Shown here in pieces: positions 1 to 9,651 of a DNA stretch of 64,000 nt. The position numbers and the translations under genes are program-made. This DNA comes from Enterocloster asparagiformis (GTDB lineage Bacteria; Bacillota; Clostridia; Lachnospirales; Lachnospiraceae). The notes below the pieces were generated by a model that had not been told where the DNA came from, did not search any database, and saw nothing but the letters and a program-made list of their open reading frames with translations. Location: contig JAGZSY010000017.1 in assembly GCA_018380885.1 (NCBI GenBank), forward strand, positions 102,304 through 166,303, read 5' to 3'. Each line of letters starts with the position of its first letter. Within the stretch, counting starts at the first letter, position 1.

Positions 1-1
1 G

Positions 2-475
2 CTTGCTATACTGCGCATGGCCGGCGGTTTTCACAGGTGGATGTGCGCGCCCTTGGGGCTCGCCGCATACGGCGTGTGCCTGATCGTCAGGACACGCCGT
101 CTCACCGGCCTGCCGGGCAGCGTGGGAGAGCTGATTGTCACCGGTCCCTTTGCGGTGGTGCGGCATCCCATGTATTCCGGCTGGTGCCTGGCCGCGCTGG
201 GGGCCGCCTGGATCGATAACAGCAGGGCTGCCTGGGCCCTGGCCGCGGTGCAGGTGATCTTCATGCTCAGCGTTTCCTGCGCCGAGGATGAGGAGAACGC
301 CCAGGTGTTCGGCGATGCGTATATCCGGTACAGCGAATCGGTCCCGCTCACAGGCGCCCTGATCGGCCTGGCCCGCTGCCTGATCAGGCGGACGGGCCTG
401 AGAAATCGGGGGTGCGGGACTATTAACGGCTGCGGCGGAAGGGAAAACGGACTGCCGCGGGAAATGGGGGAGTAA
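2..475 (+). CDS. Isoprenylcysteine carboxyl methyltransferase-family membrane protein (5' end outside window)
   Basis: The protein carries the ICMT/phospholipid-methyltransferase signature RHPMYSGW, followed by a hydrophobic helix and the typical tail pattern EDEENAQVFGDAYIRY...VP that contributes to S-adenosylmethionine binding in this family. The frame is open to the left edge of the window, so the ATG at 17 is probably internal and one or more N-terminal membrane helices are missing. In bacteria such proteins are generally annotated as membrane methyltransferases of unknown substrate. It ends 3 bases before the next gene. The last ~35 residues are Gly/Arg-rich and look unlike the family. 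Confidence 0.7.
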   Translation, partial: LAILRMAGGFHRWMCAPLGLAAYGVCLIVRTRRLTGLPGSVGELIVTGPFAVVRHPMYSGWCLAALGAAWIDNSRAAWALAAVQVIFMLSVSCAEDEENAQVFGDAYIRYSESVPLTGALIGLARCLIRRTGLRNRGCGTINGCGGRENGLPREMGE

Positions 476-478
476 TCG

Positions 479-2413
479 ATGAGACCTGTCACAGCGCGGA
501 CTTTTTTGGAATACCGGTTTCCCAACCGGGTTGCGTACAATCCCTCCGGCAGCCGCGCGGCCCTTGTTTGCACCGCGCCGGATGCAGAGAAAAACGGATA
601 TGGGCATACGCTTATGATATACGAGGGCGGCCGCTTTCGACAACTGTTTCCGCTGGAAAACGGCGCGTCCTATATTTGGGACAACGATGAGGAGATCGTT
701 TTCACCGGAGAACCGTCTGAGGACCGGACTGTTCTCTACCGGGCAGAGGTCCGCGCCGGAAGCCGGCAAAAAATCGGGGAATACGCGCTGAACGTCCGGG
801 AGATCGCCGGGATTTGCGGCGGGGTATACCTGGCGCTCTGCCGGACGGAGGACGCCGTTGTGGACGAAGGAAAAGGGGACCGCCGGGAACAGGCGGCAAT
901 GGCGGAAGCGGACGTGGAGGTGCTGGAGGAGCTGCCCTTTTGCAAAAACGGCGAGCACGGGTTTGTGAGCCGCAAGCGTGACGCCCTGTTTATCCTAAAT
1001 CCGGAGACAGGGGAATGCAGGCGGGTGACGCCGCCCTTCTTTCAGGTGGATACATACTGCATTGAGGGGGACACGGTCTTTTTTAACGGCGGCGGCTACA
1101 GGACGAAAATGTGTTTGTTTCAGGAGCTGTGGAGCTACCGCGTATCCGACGGCGTTCTGCGCTGTCTCTATGACGGAGGGGCCTACAACATGCGGGGACT
1201 GGCAGTGTGGGACGGCAGGCTGATGCTGCTTGGCAACACCAATCCCAATATCAAGCTCTTTCACAGCGATTTTTACCAGGTGGACAAGGAGAGCGGGGAT
1301 ATTCGGCTCTTTTGCCCGTACGATCACAGCATCCGTTCCTACGTATCCGCGGACTGCGCCTGGGGTAAACCCCGCCTGTGGGCCAGCGACGGAGGGCGGC
1401 TGTATTTTATCTCCACCATCCGCAACGCCTCCTGGCTGATGGCCCTGCAGCCGGACGGGACTGTGATCCCGGTTTTGAAGGAAGAGGGGATGGTCTGCGA
1501 CTTTGACGTTCGGGGCGGACGCGTGTTTTTTACCGCTCTTTACGGGCAGCGGCTTTTAGAGTGCTATTGTTCGGATATAGCGGGAAATTACCGGCAGGTC
1601 GGCCGGTTTAACGGGGAAACCCTGAAGGACCGGTACGTGGCCGTGCCGCAGAAGCACACCTTTGTATTTGGCAAGGTTGAGATTGACGGCTGGGCCCTGC
1701 TGCCCATGGATTACGACCCGGAGGGCTCCTTTCCCGCGGTTCTGGACATTCACGGAGGCCCTAATTCCTGCTATTCCGAGGCGTTTTTCCACGAGATGCA
1801 GGTGTGGGCCGGGCGGGGTTTTTTCGTATTTTTCTGCAATCCTGTGGGTTCTGAGGGGCGGGGCGACGACTTTATGAATATTCACGGGCGTTTCGGACAG
1901 GAGGACTACGCCTGTATCATGCAATTTCTGGACGTGATGCTGGAGAAATATCCCCAGGCGGACAGGGAAAGGCTCTGCGTGACAGGCGGTTCCTACGGCG
2001 GATTTATGACCAACTGGATCATCACCCACAGCCGCCGGTTTGCGGCCGCGGTTTCCCAGCGGGGCATCGCCAACTGGATCACCACGGAGCTGCTCTGCGA
2101 CAACGGCTGGTACAACATGCCGCCTCAGCTCATGGGGGATGTGCCCACGGGAGCGGACAAGCTGTGGGAACAGTCGCCCCTCAAGTACGTCGGGAGCGTG
2201 AAAACACCGACCCTGTTTCTGCACGCGGACGAGGATTACAGCGTGCCGGCGGAGGAGGGGATGCAGATGTTTTCCGCCCTTATGGCTATGGGGGTGGAGA
2301 CCAGAATGGTCCGCTTTAAAGGGGAAAACCACGAGCTGTCCAGGTCCGGGCGGCCGCTGGCGAGAATCCGCCGGCTGGAGGAAATCATCAGATGGATGGA
2401 GGAACACATCTGA
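479..2413 (+). CDS. S9-family prolyl oligopeptidase / acylaminoacyl peptidase
   Basis: A 644-residue two-domain serine peptidase. The N-terminal ~390 residues are beta-rich, as in the S9 propeller, and the C-terminal part is an alpha/beta hydrolase. The catalytic triad is readable: Ser505 in GGSYGGFM, Asp586 in HADEDYSVP and His618 in GENHELS. HGGPN before the nucleophile fits the oxyanion-hole region of the family. There is no signal peptide, so it should act in the cytoplasm on short peptides or acyl-peptides. It sits 21 bases upstream of a complete Opp/Dpp-type importer, which suggests that it processes an imported peptide-like substrate. Substrate specificity cannot be read from sequence. 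Confidence 0.9.
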   Translation: MRPVTARTFLEYRFPNRVAYNPSGSRAALVCTAPDAEKNGYGHTLMIYEGGRFRQLFPLENGASYIWDNDEEIVFTGEPSEDRTVLYRAEVRAGSRQKIGEYALNVREIAGICGGVYLALCRTEDAVVDEGKGDRREQAAMAEADVEVLEELPFCKNGEHGFVSRKRDALFILNPETGECRRVTPPFFQVDTYCIEGDTVFFNGGGYRTKMCLFQELWSYRVSDGVLRCLYDGGAYNMRGLAVWDGRLMLLGNTNPNIKLFHSDFYQVDKESGDIRLFCPYDHSIRSYVSADCAWGKPRLWASDGGRLYFISTIRNASWLMALQPDGTVIPVLKEEGMVCDFDVRGGRVFFTALYGQRLLECYCSDIAGNYRQVGRFNGETLKDRYVAVPQKHTFVFGKVEIDGWALLPMDYDPEGSFPAVLDIHGGPNSCYSEAFFHEMQVWAGRGFFVFFCNPVGSEGRGDDFMNIHGRFGQEDYACIMQFLDVMLEKYPQADRERLCVTGGSYGGFMTNWIITHSRRFAAAVSQRGIANWITTELLCDNGWYNMPPQLMGDVPTGADKLWEQSPLKYVGSVKTPTLFLHADEDYSVPAEEGMQMFSALMAMGVETRMVRFKGENHELSRSGRPLARIRRLEEIIRWMEEHI

Positions 2414-2434
2414 GCATAGGAGGGACGTGATCGT

Positions 2435-3421
2435 ATGCGCGATTTTAAACATAGTTTGCTGAGTTATTCTATCAGGCGCCTGTTGCAGGGAATCCCCCTG
2501 ATTATCCTGGTAGTGCTGTTCTCCTTTGCCATTATACAATTTGCGCCGGGAGAGCCAATCTCCCTGATCGCGGGGGGAGACGACATGACCCAGGAGCAGA
2601 TCGACTATCTGACCGAGCAGTGGGGGCTGGATCAGCCGATCCATATCCAGATGTGGCGCTATTGCACGAAAATGCTGCGCTTTGACCTGGGCATTTCCTA
2701 CCGGCAGGCAAGGCCGGTTCTGGATATTATCCTGGAACGTCTGCCGTACACTCTGCTGCTGTTGATCCCGTCGCTTCTGATCGCCACCGTGATCGGGGTT
2801 TCGGCGGGGGTATACTGTGCGACTCATATGCACAGCGCCGGCGACAGCGCCATGACGGTGGCGGCCCTGACCGGGTATTCGGTCCCGCTGTTCTGGGTGG
2901 GGCAGATGCTGATTCTCATATTCGCCATGAAGCTTGGCTGGTTCCCGGTCTCGGGAATCTCCGATCTGCGAAGCGGCGCCCAGGGGCTGGCTAAGGTCTG
3001 GGATGTGTTTCTGCACCTGGTGCTGCCGGGGCTCTGTCTGATTTTCAGCTATTCCGCCATGATCATCCGCGTGATGCGGACAAAAATGGCCGAGGTGCTG
3101 CAGTCGGATTTCATCAAGACCGCCCGGGCCAAGGGGCTGCCGGAGTCCAAGGTGATCTGGGGCCACGGGCTGCGCAACGCCCTGGCTCCGGTGGTGACTG
3201 TGGTGGGCATGGAGTTAGCCACCATGGTCATGGGCGCAACGGTGGTGGAGACCGTGTTCGGCTACCCGGGAACGGGGCGGCTGATCTTCACGGCGATCTC
3301 CAACCGGGATTATCCGCTGATTGCGGGGATGTTCTTCTTTATCTCCGTGGGCGTTATCCTGGTCAACGTGCTGGTGGATATCCTGTACGCCGTGCTGGAT
3401 CCCCAGGTCCGTTACAATTAA
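2435..3421 (+). CDS. Opp/Dpp-type ABC transporter permease (DppB-like)
   Basis: A 328-residue integral membrane protein of the peptide/nickel permease family. The N-terminal ARRLLQGIPLI-type helix is followed by a periplasmic-side stretch with PGEPISL and about six membrane segments. The cytoplasmic EAA loop lies around GLPESKVIWGHGLRNALAP and docks the ATPase. It is the first permease of a five-gene importer and pairs with the next gene. Family members import di- and oligopeptides, nickel, or sometimes oligosaccharides. The downstream sugar-acid genes make a non-peptide substrate possible. Confidence 0.93.
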   Translation: MRDFKHSLLSYSIRRLLQGIPLIILVVLFSFAIIQFAPGEPISLIAGGDDMTQEQIDYLTEQWGLDQPIHIQMWRYCTKMLRFDLGISYRQARPVLDIILERLPYTLLLLIPSLLIATVIGVSAGVYCATHMHSAGDSAMTVAALTGYSVPLFWVGQMLILIFAMKLGWFPVSGISDLRSGAQGLAKVWDVFLHLVLPGLCLIFSYSAMIIRVMRTKMAEVLQSDFIKTARAKGLPESKVIWGHGLRNALAPVVTVVGMELATMVMGATVVETVFGYPGTGRLIFTAISNRDYPLIAGMFFFISVGVILVNVLVDILYAVLDPQVRYN

Positions 3422-3450
3422 CCATGGTTCCCAATAAGGGAGTTGATCAT

Positions 3451-4353
3451 ATGAAGAATACATATCAAGAATCGGATATGAAAGAGACGATCCGCAGGCA
3501 GCGCCGGGCGCTTCGCAGGGAGAGCTTCCGTAAGTTCTGCCGCCGGTTCTGCAAAAACAAAGGGGCGGTGGCCGGCCTTGGAATTCTGGCCGTGATCATC
3601 CTGATCGCAGTCCTGGCCCCGCTTGTCGCGCCGTACGGTCCCTTCTATAACCGTTTCACCCCCAAAAGCGGGCCTGGCGCGGTGAACTGGCTGGGAACCG
3701 ACGAGCTGGGACGGGATGTGCTCTCGCGCATCATTTACGGCTCCCGGGTTTCCCTGATGGTGGGGCTGGCCGCCTCCATGCTGGCTACGGTAATCGGCGT
3801 GATCGTGGGCTGCGCGGCGGGTTATGCCAACCGCAGCGTCAGCACCCTGCTGTTAAAAACGACGGAGACCTTCCAGATGCTGCCCATGTTTTTCGTAGCC
3901 ATCCTGCTGTCCGCGGCCTTCGGTCCCAGCCTGGGACTGGTAGTAGGCGTGGTGGGATTTATGAGCTGGCCCAGCTGCGCCAGAATCGTTCGGGGAGAGT
4001 TTCTCTCCCTGCGGGAGAAGGAGTTTGTCACCGCGGCCCGGTCCATCGGCTGCAGGAATATGTCCATCATGTTTCAGGAAATTTTTCCCAGCGTCATGCC
4101 CCAGGTGATCGTGAATGCCTCCATGCGCATGGCCACAGCCATCATGCTGGAGGCCACCCTGAATTTCTTCGGCTGCGGTGATCCGCTTCGGGTCAGCTGG
4201 GGGAAAATGCTCAACGATTCGCGGACGTATCTGCGCTCCGCGCCCTGGGCCTCCATTTTTCCAGGCATTGCGATTCTGATCACCGTGCTGAGCATCAACC
4301 TGGTGGGAGACGGCTTAAACGATGCGCTCAATCCAAAGTTCAGAGAAAGGTAG
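3451..4353 (+). CDS. Opp/Dpp-type ABC transporter permease (DppC-like)
   Basis: The second permease, 300 residues. An upstream in-frame ATG exists at 3424, but the ribosome binding site AAGGGAG at 3436-3442 lies 8 bases before the ATG at 3451, so the latter was chosen. The charged N-terminus is typical of OppC/DppC. The hydrophobic helix AGLGILAVIILIAVLAP comes next, then the NWLGTDELGRDVLSRIIYG motif that is diagnostic of this subfamily. The EAA loop is near REKEFVTAARSIGC. It forms the membrane channel with the preceding gene. Confidence 0.93.
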   Translation: MKNTYQESDMKETIRRQRRALRRESFRKFCRRFCKNKGAVAGLGILAVIILIAVLAPLVAPYGPFYNRFTPKSGPGAVNWLGTDELGRDVLSRIIYGSRVSLMVGLAASMLATVIGVIVGCAAGYANRSVSTLLLKTTETFQMLPMFFVAILLSAAFGPSLGLVVGVVGFMSWPSCARIVRGEFLSLREKEFVTAARSIGCRNMSIMFQEIFPSVMPQVIVNASMRMATAIMLEATLNFFGCGDPLRVSWGKMLNDSRTYLRSAPWASIFPGIAILITVLSINLVGDGLNDALNPKFRER

Positions 4354-4361
4354 GGAAAACC

Positions 4362-5333
4362 ATGTCAGAACGGCTGTTAGAGGTAAACGATCTGACCACG
4401 TCCTTTAAGCTGCAGAGCGGCCATGTTGTCAGCCCGGTGGACAGGGTATCGTTCCATGTGGACCGGGGGGAGGTGGTGGGACTGGTGGGGGAAAGCGGCT
4501 GCGGAAAATCGATGACCGCGCTCTCCCTGATCCGTCTGGTACCCCCTCCGGGGAGGGTGGCCTCCGGGCAGGTGCTGTTTGGGGGCAGAGATGTGCTCGC
4601 AATGTCGAAGCAGGAGCTGGCGGGCATCCGCGGCGCGCACATTTCCACAGTTTTTCAGGACCCGCTGACCTTTTTAAATCCCGTGCTGACCATCGGCAGA
4701 CAGATTGGCGAGACGGTGGAGCTGCACAAGGGCGTGGGAAAAAAGGAGGCCTACAGGCGCACGCTGGAGGTGCTGGAGATGGTAAAAATCCCCTCGCCGG
4801 AGCGGGTGGCCAAATCCTATCCCTTTGAGCTCAGCGGAGGTATGCGCCAGCGGGTACTGATTGCGATCGCCATGTGCTGCGGCCCGGACCTGATTGTGGC
4901 GGATGAGCCCACCACGGCGTTGGACGTGACCGTACAGGCCCAGGTGCTGGGTCTGCTGACCTCCCTTATCCGGGAAAAGCAGATATCGATGCTGTTGATT
5001 ACCCACGACATGGGGATTGTGGCCGATGTCTGCGACCGGATCTACGTGATGTACGCCGGACAGATTGTGGAGAGCGGCTCGGCCCGGGATATCTATTATG
5101 CGCCGGCCCACCCCTATACCAGGGCGCTGCTTGGCAGCGTGCTCACCATCAAGGAGCGCAAGGACGTGATCGCCTCGATTCCGGGGGTTGTGCCGGATAT
5201 TGAGCATTTTCCCAAAGACTGCCGCTTCGGCCCGCGCTGCGAAGCGCGTTGCGAGGCCTGTAAAGGGACGGATCCGGCCATGGTCCAGGTGGCGCCGGGA
5301 CATTTTGCCAAGTGCGCCCTGTATGGAAAGTGA
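4362..5333 (+). CDS. Opp/Dpp-type ABC transporter ATP-binding protein (DppD-like)
   Basis: A 323-residue ABC ATPase. Walker A is GESGCGKS, the signature is LSGGMRQRV, Walker B with the catalytic Glu is LIVADEPTTALD, and the switch His is in LITHDMG. The C-terminal oligopeptide-transporter extension contains a cysteine cluster (CRFGPRCEARCEAC) common to OppD/DppD. It couples ATP hydrolysis to import through the two upstream permeases as a heterodimer with the next ATPase. Confidence 0.95.
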   Translation: MSERLLEVNDLTTSFKLQSGHVVSPVDRVSFHVDRGEVVGLVGESGCGKSMTALSLIRLVPPPGRVASGQVLFGGRDVLAMSKQELAGIRGAHISTVFQDPLTFLNPVLTIGRQIGETVELHKGVGKKEAYRRTLEVLEMVKIPSPERVAKSYPFELSGGMRQRVLIAIAMCCGPDLIVADEPTTALDVTVQAQVLGLLTSLIREKQISMLLITHDMGIVADVCDRIYVMYAGQIVESGSARDIYYAPAHPYTRALLGSVLTIKERKDVIASIPGVVPDIEHFPKDCRFGPRCEARCEACKGTDPAMVQVAPGHFAKCALYGK

Positions 5334-5344
5334 GGAAAGGCGGT

Positions 5345-6370
5345 ATGGATGAGAAGAAGATCCTGATACAAGTGAAGAATCTGGAACGCCTGATCCCCCT
5401 GCGGGCCGGGCGCATCGGCGGAGAGCGCCCGGTGGTGCACGCGGTGGACGGCGTGACCTTTGACATTTACGAAAATGAGACTCTGGCCCTGGTGGGGGAG
5501 AGCGGCTGCGGGAAATCCACTCTGGGGCGGACCCTGTTAAAGCTGGCGGAGCCAACGGGCGGGGCGGTATTCTACCGCGGCCAGAACATCTTTGCCCTGG
5601 ACGAGAGGGAGCTGCGCCTGATGCGCCGGAATATGCAGATGGTATTTCAGGATATCGGGGCGTCTCTGAACCCGCACATGACCATTGAACAGATTTTGAT
5701 GAAGCCGCTGCAGAGCTTTTACCCGGAAATGCCCAACGCGCAGGTGCGAAAACGGGCGGAAGAGCTGCTGGAGACGGTGGGGCTGTCGCCGGCGGAGATA
5801 TACCGGCTTCGCTACCCCCATGAATTCAGCGGGGGGCAGCGCCAGCGCATCGGCATCGCCAGGGCCATCGCATTGTCTCCGGGGTTTATTGTGGCGGACG
5901 AGCCGGTTTCCGCGCTGGATGTGTCGGTCCGCGGCCAGATTTTAAACCTGTTCAATGACTTGAAGCATAAGATGAATCTGACATATCTGTTCATCACCCA
6001 CGATATGTCCGTGGTGCGGTCCATCGCGGACCGGGTGGCGGTGATGTATCTGGGCAAGATTGTGGAGCTGGCGGATGCGGACGCGTTTTTCGAGAATCCC
6101 CTCCACCCCTATGCACAGGCGATTTTGTCCGCAATGCCCATTGCCGACCCGGACCTTTCGCGGGCCAGGCAGATCATAGATTTAAAGGGAGAATTGCCGT
6201 CGCCGGTGAATATACCCGGAGGCTGCCGGTTTTCCACCCGGTGCCAGCACGCGGTCAAGGCCTGTTCGGAGACGGAACCCCAGCTTACAGATATGGGAGA
6301 CGGACATTTCTGCGCCTGCTTTTTTGCCCATGGGAGCAACCGCGGTCCTTCGGGGCCGCCAGCGATATAG
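5345..6370 (+). CDS. Opp/Dpp-type ABC transporter ATP-binding protein (DppF-like)
   Basis: A 341-residue second ABC ATPase. Walker A is GESGCGKS, the signature is FSGGQRQRIG, Walker B is FIVADEPVSALDVS, and the C-terminal cysteine-containing domain is CRFSTRCQHAVKAC. The frame is open upstream to 5312, overlapping the preceding gene. The ATG at 5345 follows GAGGAAAGGCGGT and gives the usual family length, so it was taken as the start. It is the partner of the preceding DppD-like protein. Confidence 0.93.
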   Translation: MDEKKILIQVKNLERLIPLRAGRIGGERPVVHAVDGVTFDIYENETLALVGESGCGKSTLGRTLLKLAEPTGGAVFYRGQNIFALDERELRLMRRNMQMVFQDIGASLNPHMTIEQILMKPLQSFYPEMPNAQVRKRAEELLETVGLSPAEIYRLRYPHEFSGGQRQRIGIARAIALSPGFIVADEPVSALDVSVRGQILNLFNDLKHKMNLTYLFITHDMSVVRSIADRVAVMYLGKIVELADADAFFENPLHPYAQAILSAMPIADPDLSRARQIIDLKGELPSPVNIPGGCRFSTRCQHAVKACSETEPQLTDMGDGHFCACFFAHGSNRGPSGPPAI

Positions 6371-6392
6371 TTTGCACAAAGGAGGAAGAAAA

Positions 6393-8102
6393 ATGAAAAA
6401 AAGATTTACAACAATCTGCCTGGCGCTGTGTCTGGCCGCCTCTCTGGCCGGCTGCGGCGGAACGGGCGCGGACACCCAGACACCGGCGCCGGAGACTCAG
6501 ACAACCCAGGCAAAGGATGCCAAGGAGCAGGAGCAGGCGGCAGTGGATGCGCTGAATGAGGCTGCGGCCACAAACACAGGGGAAGCGCAGTACGGGGGAA
6601 CATTTATTGTGGGCGTTCCCGAGGATCCCACCATGCTGTGCAGCGCATTTTCCGGCAACACCCACGACCTGTTTTTCTGGCTGCCCATGTCCATCGGACT
6701 GCTGGATTACGACGCGGCCGACAACATGAAGCCGGTCTGCTCCGAGCTGGCGGAAAGCTACGAGTTCTCCGACGATTTTATGCACCTGACCTTCAAGCTG
6801 CGGGATGCCAAATGGACGGACGGCCAGCCGATCACATCGGAGGATGTGAAGTTTACGATTGAGAACGTTTCCATGAATTATAACGCCAATATGCAGCAGC
6901 AGCTGACCAACCTGGAATCTGTGGAATGCCCGGATGAGAGCACTGTGGTGATCAATTTAAGCAAACCCAACCGGGACCTTCTGGGATTTTGGCACCGTTT
7001 CTACTGTTCTATTTTGCCGGAACATGTGTGGAAGGACTATATTGAAAACTACCAGGACTGCCCGGAGTACATGAACCCCACAGTCACGGGCGGCCCCTTT
7101 ACCCTGAAGGAGTATGTGGCCGGAGACCACGCCACCTATGTGCGCAACGAGGCGTTTCTGGACGGTAAGGAGCCCTATCTGGATGAGCTGATTCTCAAAA
7201 TCATCCCGGACGAGACTACCATGGGCGAAGCCCTGGAGGCGGGGGAGATCGACCTGGCCCAGTGCGCGGCCATCTCCTTTGACGAGTGCGACCGCCTTCG
7301 GGACGTGGAGGGGATTACGGTCTATGACATCGGCAAGGAGCTGCGCTCCACCGTGTACTACGTGTCCTTAAACCAGCAGCGGGAAGCGCTTCAGGACAAG
7401 AATGTGCGCACAGCGCTGATGGAGGCCATTGACCAGGAGGCGCTGATCGATCTGGTGTTCAACGGATACGGCCAGGTCAGCTATTCACCGATCCCCAATA
7501 ACTCGGCGTTTTCGGAAATCCGGATCGAGCCTGGGGAGAGATATCCCTACAATCCGGAGGATGCGGCGGCCAAGCTGGATGCGGCGGGCTACACAGCGGA
7601 TTCAAACGGCGACAGAGGTCTTGAACTGACCGCTGTGGTGCTGACCACGGAGAAGGACCGTCTGCTCTCAGAGGCCATCCGCAGCTATTGGGCGGAGGTG
7701 GGCGTGACCTTAAAGATCATACAGCTGGACAGCGCGGCGGCCAATGAGCGCTGCTGGATCCAGCGGGACTACGATATGACCTTTATCGACGGCGGCCTGT
7801 CCACCGCGTTCTCCGCCTGCGCCAACCGCTATTGCTCGGATTACATGGGCAAGAACTACGGCGATCCGGGTTGCATCACCAACCAGCGTATCGACGAGAT
7901 TTTTAACACGGTGGGAACCCAGGACGAGCAGACTCAGAAGGAGCTGTACGCAGAGCTTCAGAACCTGATCGCAGGGGAGGCCAGCAACATGTGGCTTCAG
8001 AACTGGGCGCCCTACGCAGTGTCCAGCAATTTCGGAGGATTCCCGGCCCGGCCGGACGTTCAGTTTATGGACTACTCCAATGTGTATCTGATGGGGAAAT
8101 AG
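6393..8102 (+). CDS. ABC transporter substrate-binding lipoprotein, family 5 (peptide/nickel type)
   Basis: A 569-residue lipoprotein. MKKRFTTICLALCLAASLAGCG is a signal peptide with a lipobox (LAGC), so the mature protein is anchored on the outer face of the membrane. The mature part starts after a low-complexity Thr/Gln/Ala linker and has the SBP_bac_5 core, including GGTFIVGVPEDP, FKLRDAKWTDGQPITSEDVKFT and VRNEAF. The start follows AAAGGAGGAAGAAAA. It captures the substrate for the Opp/Dpp-type permease encoded immediately upstream. The next gene is separated by a strong hairpin. Confidence 0.93.
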   Translation: MKKRFTTICLALCLAASLAGCGGTGADTQTPAPETQTTQAKDAKEQEQAAVDALNEAAATNTGEAQYGGTFIVGVPEDPTMLCSAFSGNTHDLFFWLPMSIGLLDYDAADNMKPVCSELAESYEFSDDFMHLTFKLRDAKWTDGQPITSEDVKFTIENVSMNYNANMQQQLTNLESVECPDESTVVINLSKPNRDLLGFWHRFYCSILPEHVWKDYIENYQDCPEYMNPTVTGGPFTLKEYVAGDHATYVRNEAFLDGKEPYLDELILKIIPDETTMGEALEAGEIDLAQCAAISFDECDRLRDVEGITVYDIGKELRSTVYYVSLNQQREALQDKNVRTALMEAIDQEALIDLVFNGYGQVSYSPIPNNSAFSEIRIEPGERYPYNPEDAAAKLDAAGYTADSNGDRGLELTAVVLTTEKDRLLSEAIRSYWAEVGVTLKIIQLDSAAANERCWIQRDYDMTFIDGGLSTAFSACANRYCSDYMGKNYGDPGCITNQRIDEIFNTVGTQDEQTQKELYAELQNLIAGEASNMWLQNWAPYAVSSNFGGFPARPDVQFMDYSNVYLMGK

Positions 8103-8125
8103 TTGGTACAAAGGTTTTGCACCGT

Positions 8126-8160
8126 TCTCCCGGGATGGCGGAGGGCCGCCGTCCCGGAGA
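8126..8160 (+). other. Intercistronic hairpin after the binding-protein gene
   Basis: The left arm TCTCCCGGGATGGCGG and the right arm CCGCCGTCCCGGAGA pair almost perfectly around an AGGG loop. No T-run follows, so this is more likely an mRNA-stabilising or partial-termination structure than a full terminator. Such hairpins after binding-protein genes commonly raise binding-protein mRNA relative to downstream genes. That role is inference here. Confidence 0.55.
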
Positions 8161-8187
8161 GGGCAGAGGTTCCGGGGGGAATTGGGG

Positions 8188-9651
8188 ATGGAATATATTC
8201 TGGTGATTGATGTGGGGACCTCCGGCATCCGCGGGAGTATCCTGGACCGCCGGGGCGGGATTTTGGCCTGCGGGAAGCGGGAATACCGGCCGGAGAGCGA
8301 CGAATACGGGCGGGTCGAGCAGGATGCGGACGATTTCCTGAAACAGCTGGACGCGCTTCTGGAGCTGGCGGGCCGGGAGTGCGCGGCCAGGGGAATTTCC
8401 CTGAGCGCGGTGTCCGTGACATCCCAGCGCTCATCCGTTATCCCGGTGGACCGGGAGGGAAAACCTCTGGGGCCTGCTATTATGTGGCTGGACCGGCGGT
8501 CCCAGTCCATATGCCGGGAGATCAATGGGCGCTTCGACATTTACCCGCTCTGCGGCATGACGGCGAGGCCTGTGTTTAGCGGGCCGAAAATTCTCTGGAT
8601 GAAGCAAAACCTCCCGGAACTCTACGGCCAAGCCGCCAAGCTGATTGGATTTCACGAGCTGGTGCTCCACCGGCTGACCGGCAATTTTGTGACGGATACG
8701 TCTGTCGCCAGCAGAAGCGCCCTTCTGGACATCCATACCCTGGAGTGGTCGGAACCGCTGCTGGAGCTCTTCGGCGTGGAGCGCCGCAAGCTGTGCGGTC
8801 TGATCGCGCCGGGAACCGCGGCGGGGAATATAAGCGGCCCGGCCGGAAGGCTCCTGGGCTGCGGGGCAATACCGGTAATCTCCGCGGGAGGGGATCAGCA
8901 GTGCGCTGCCCTGGGCATGGGCATGGTGGAGCCTGGAATCCTCTGTGCCAATCTGGGCACCGGGGCCTACACCACGCTGCTGTGCGACCGGGTGGTGCTC
9001 GATCCCTGCCGGAAGGTGTTTTGTAACGGATCGGCCATTCCCGGAAAATGGCTTTTGGAGACGTCGTCCCGGGCCTCGGGCATGGTGTACGATTGGGTGA
9101 AGGGCCAATTTTTTGAAGGCTGCGGGGCGGAGGAGATGAACCGGCAGGCAGAGCAGGCCGGTTCGGGGGCGCATTCGCTGTTGATGCTGCCTTATCTTCT
9201 GGACAGCGGGGAAATGTCCGGGGGCGCATTTCTGAATATAGGCGTACATACGGTAAAGGGGGATTTTGCCAGAGCGGCCTTGGAGGCGTTGGCTGGGGAA
9301 ATCTGGGAATGCCTGCAAACGCAACGGAAATTTGCGGGAACAATCAATCAACTTGTCTGTGCAGGCGGACTCAGCCGCAGCAGGCTTTACAATCAGATTT
9401 TGGCTGACACCTGCAATGTGCCCATAGAGGTGCAGCGGCAGAGGGAGGCCACCACGGCCGGCGCGTTTATGTCCGCGGCCGTTGCCCTGGGGCTGCAGCA
9501 GAATCTGAAGGCGGCGTGGCGCGGAATCTGCGGGGGTACGGACCTGTATTTGCCGGACCGGGAAAAACATGAATATTACATGGAGATACACCGCAGAAGG
9601 CGGGAGCTGTTCCTCGCCATATCGAGACCAGAGAGGAGAGGCGAATCATGA
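8188..9651 (+). CDS. FGGY-family carbohydrate kinase
   Basis: A 487-residue sugar kinase of the xylulokinase/glycerol kinase superfamily. It has the N-terminal phosphate loop VIDVGTSG, and [12 protein letters not shown] provides the catalytic Asp (residue 236), in the position expected for XylB-like enzymes. The C-terminal ATP-binding region is near [17 protein letters not shown]. The ATG at 8188 is preferred over an in-frame TTG at 8182 because a GGGGGGA ribosome binding site lies 8 bases upstream. The neighbouring ulaG and ulaE suggest that it phosphorylates an ascorbate-like sugar acid or a related pentulose. The exact substrate is inferred, not seen. Confidence 0.88.
   Translation: MEYILVIDVGTSGIRGSILDRRGGILACGKREYRPESDEYGRVEQDADDFLKQLDALLELAGRECAARGISLSAVSVTSQRSSVIPVDREGKPLGPAIMWLDRRSQSICREINGRFDIYPLCGMTARPVFSGPKILWMKQNLPELYGQAAKLIGFHELVLHRLTGNFVTDTSVASRSALLDIHTLEWSEPLLELFGVERRKLCGLIAPGTAAGNISGPAGRLLGCGAIPVISAGGDQQCAALGMGMVEPGILCANLGTGAYTTLLCDRVVLDPCRKVFCNGSAIPGKWLLETSSRASGMVYDWVKGQFFEGCGAEEMNRQAEQAGSGAHSLLMLPYLLDSGEMSGGAFLNIGVHTVKGDFARAALEALAGEIWECLQTQRKFAGTINQLVCAGGLSRSRLYNQILADTCNVPIEVQRQREATTAGAFMSAAVALGLQQNLKAAWRGICGGTDLYLPDREKHEYYMEIHRRRRELFLAISRPERRGES

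Noticed and set aside
1556..3166. 536-codon open frame on the - strand
   Set aside because: It lies opposite the S9 peptidase and DppB genes, is rich in His, Pro, Gln and Arg, has no recognisable domain or ribosome binding site, and is explained by high third-position GC of the sense genes.
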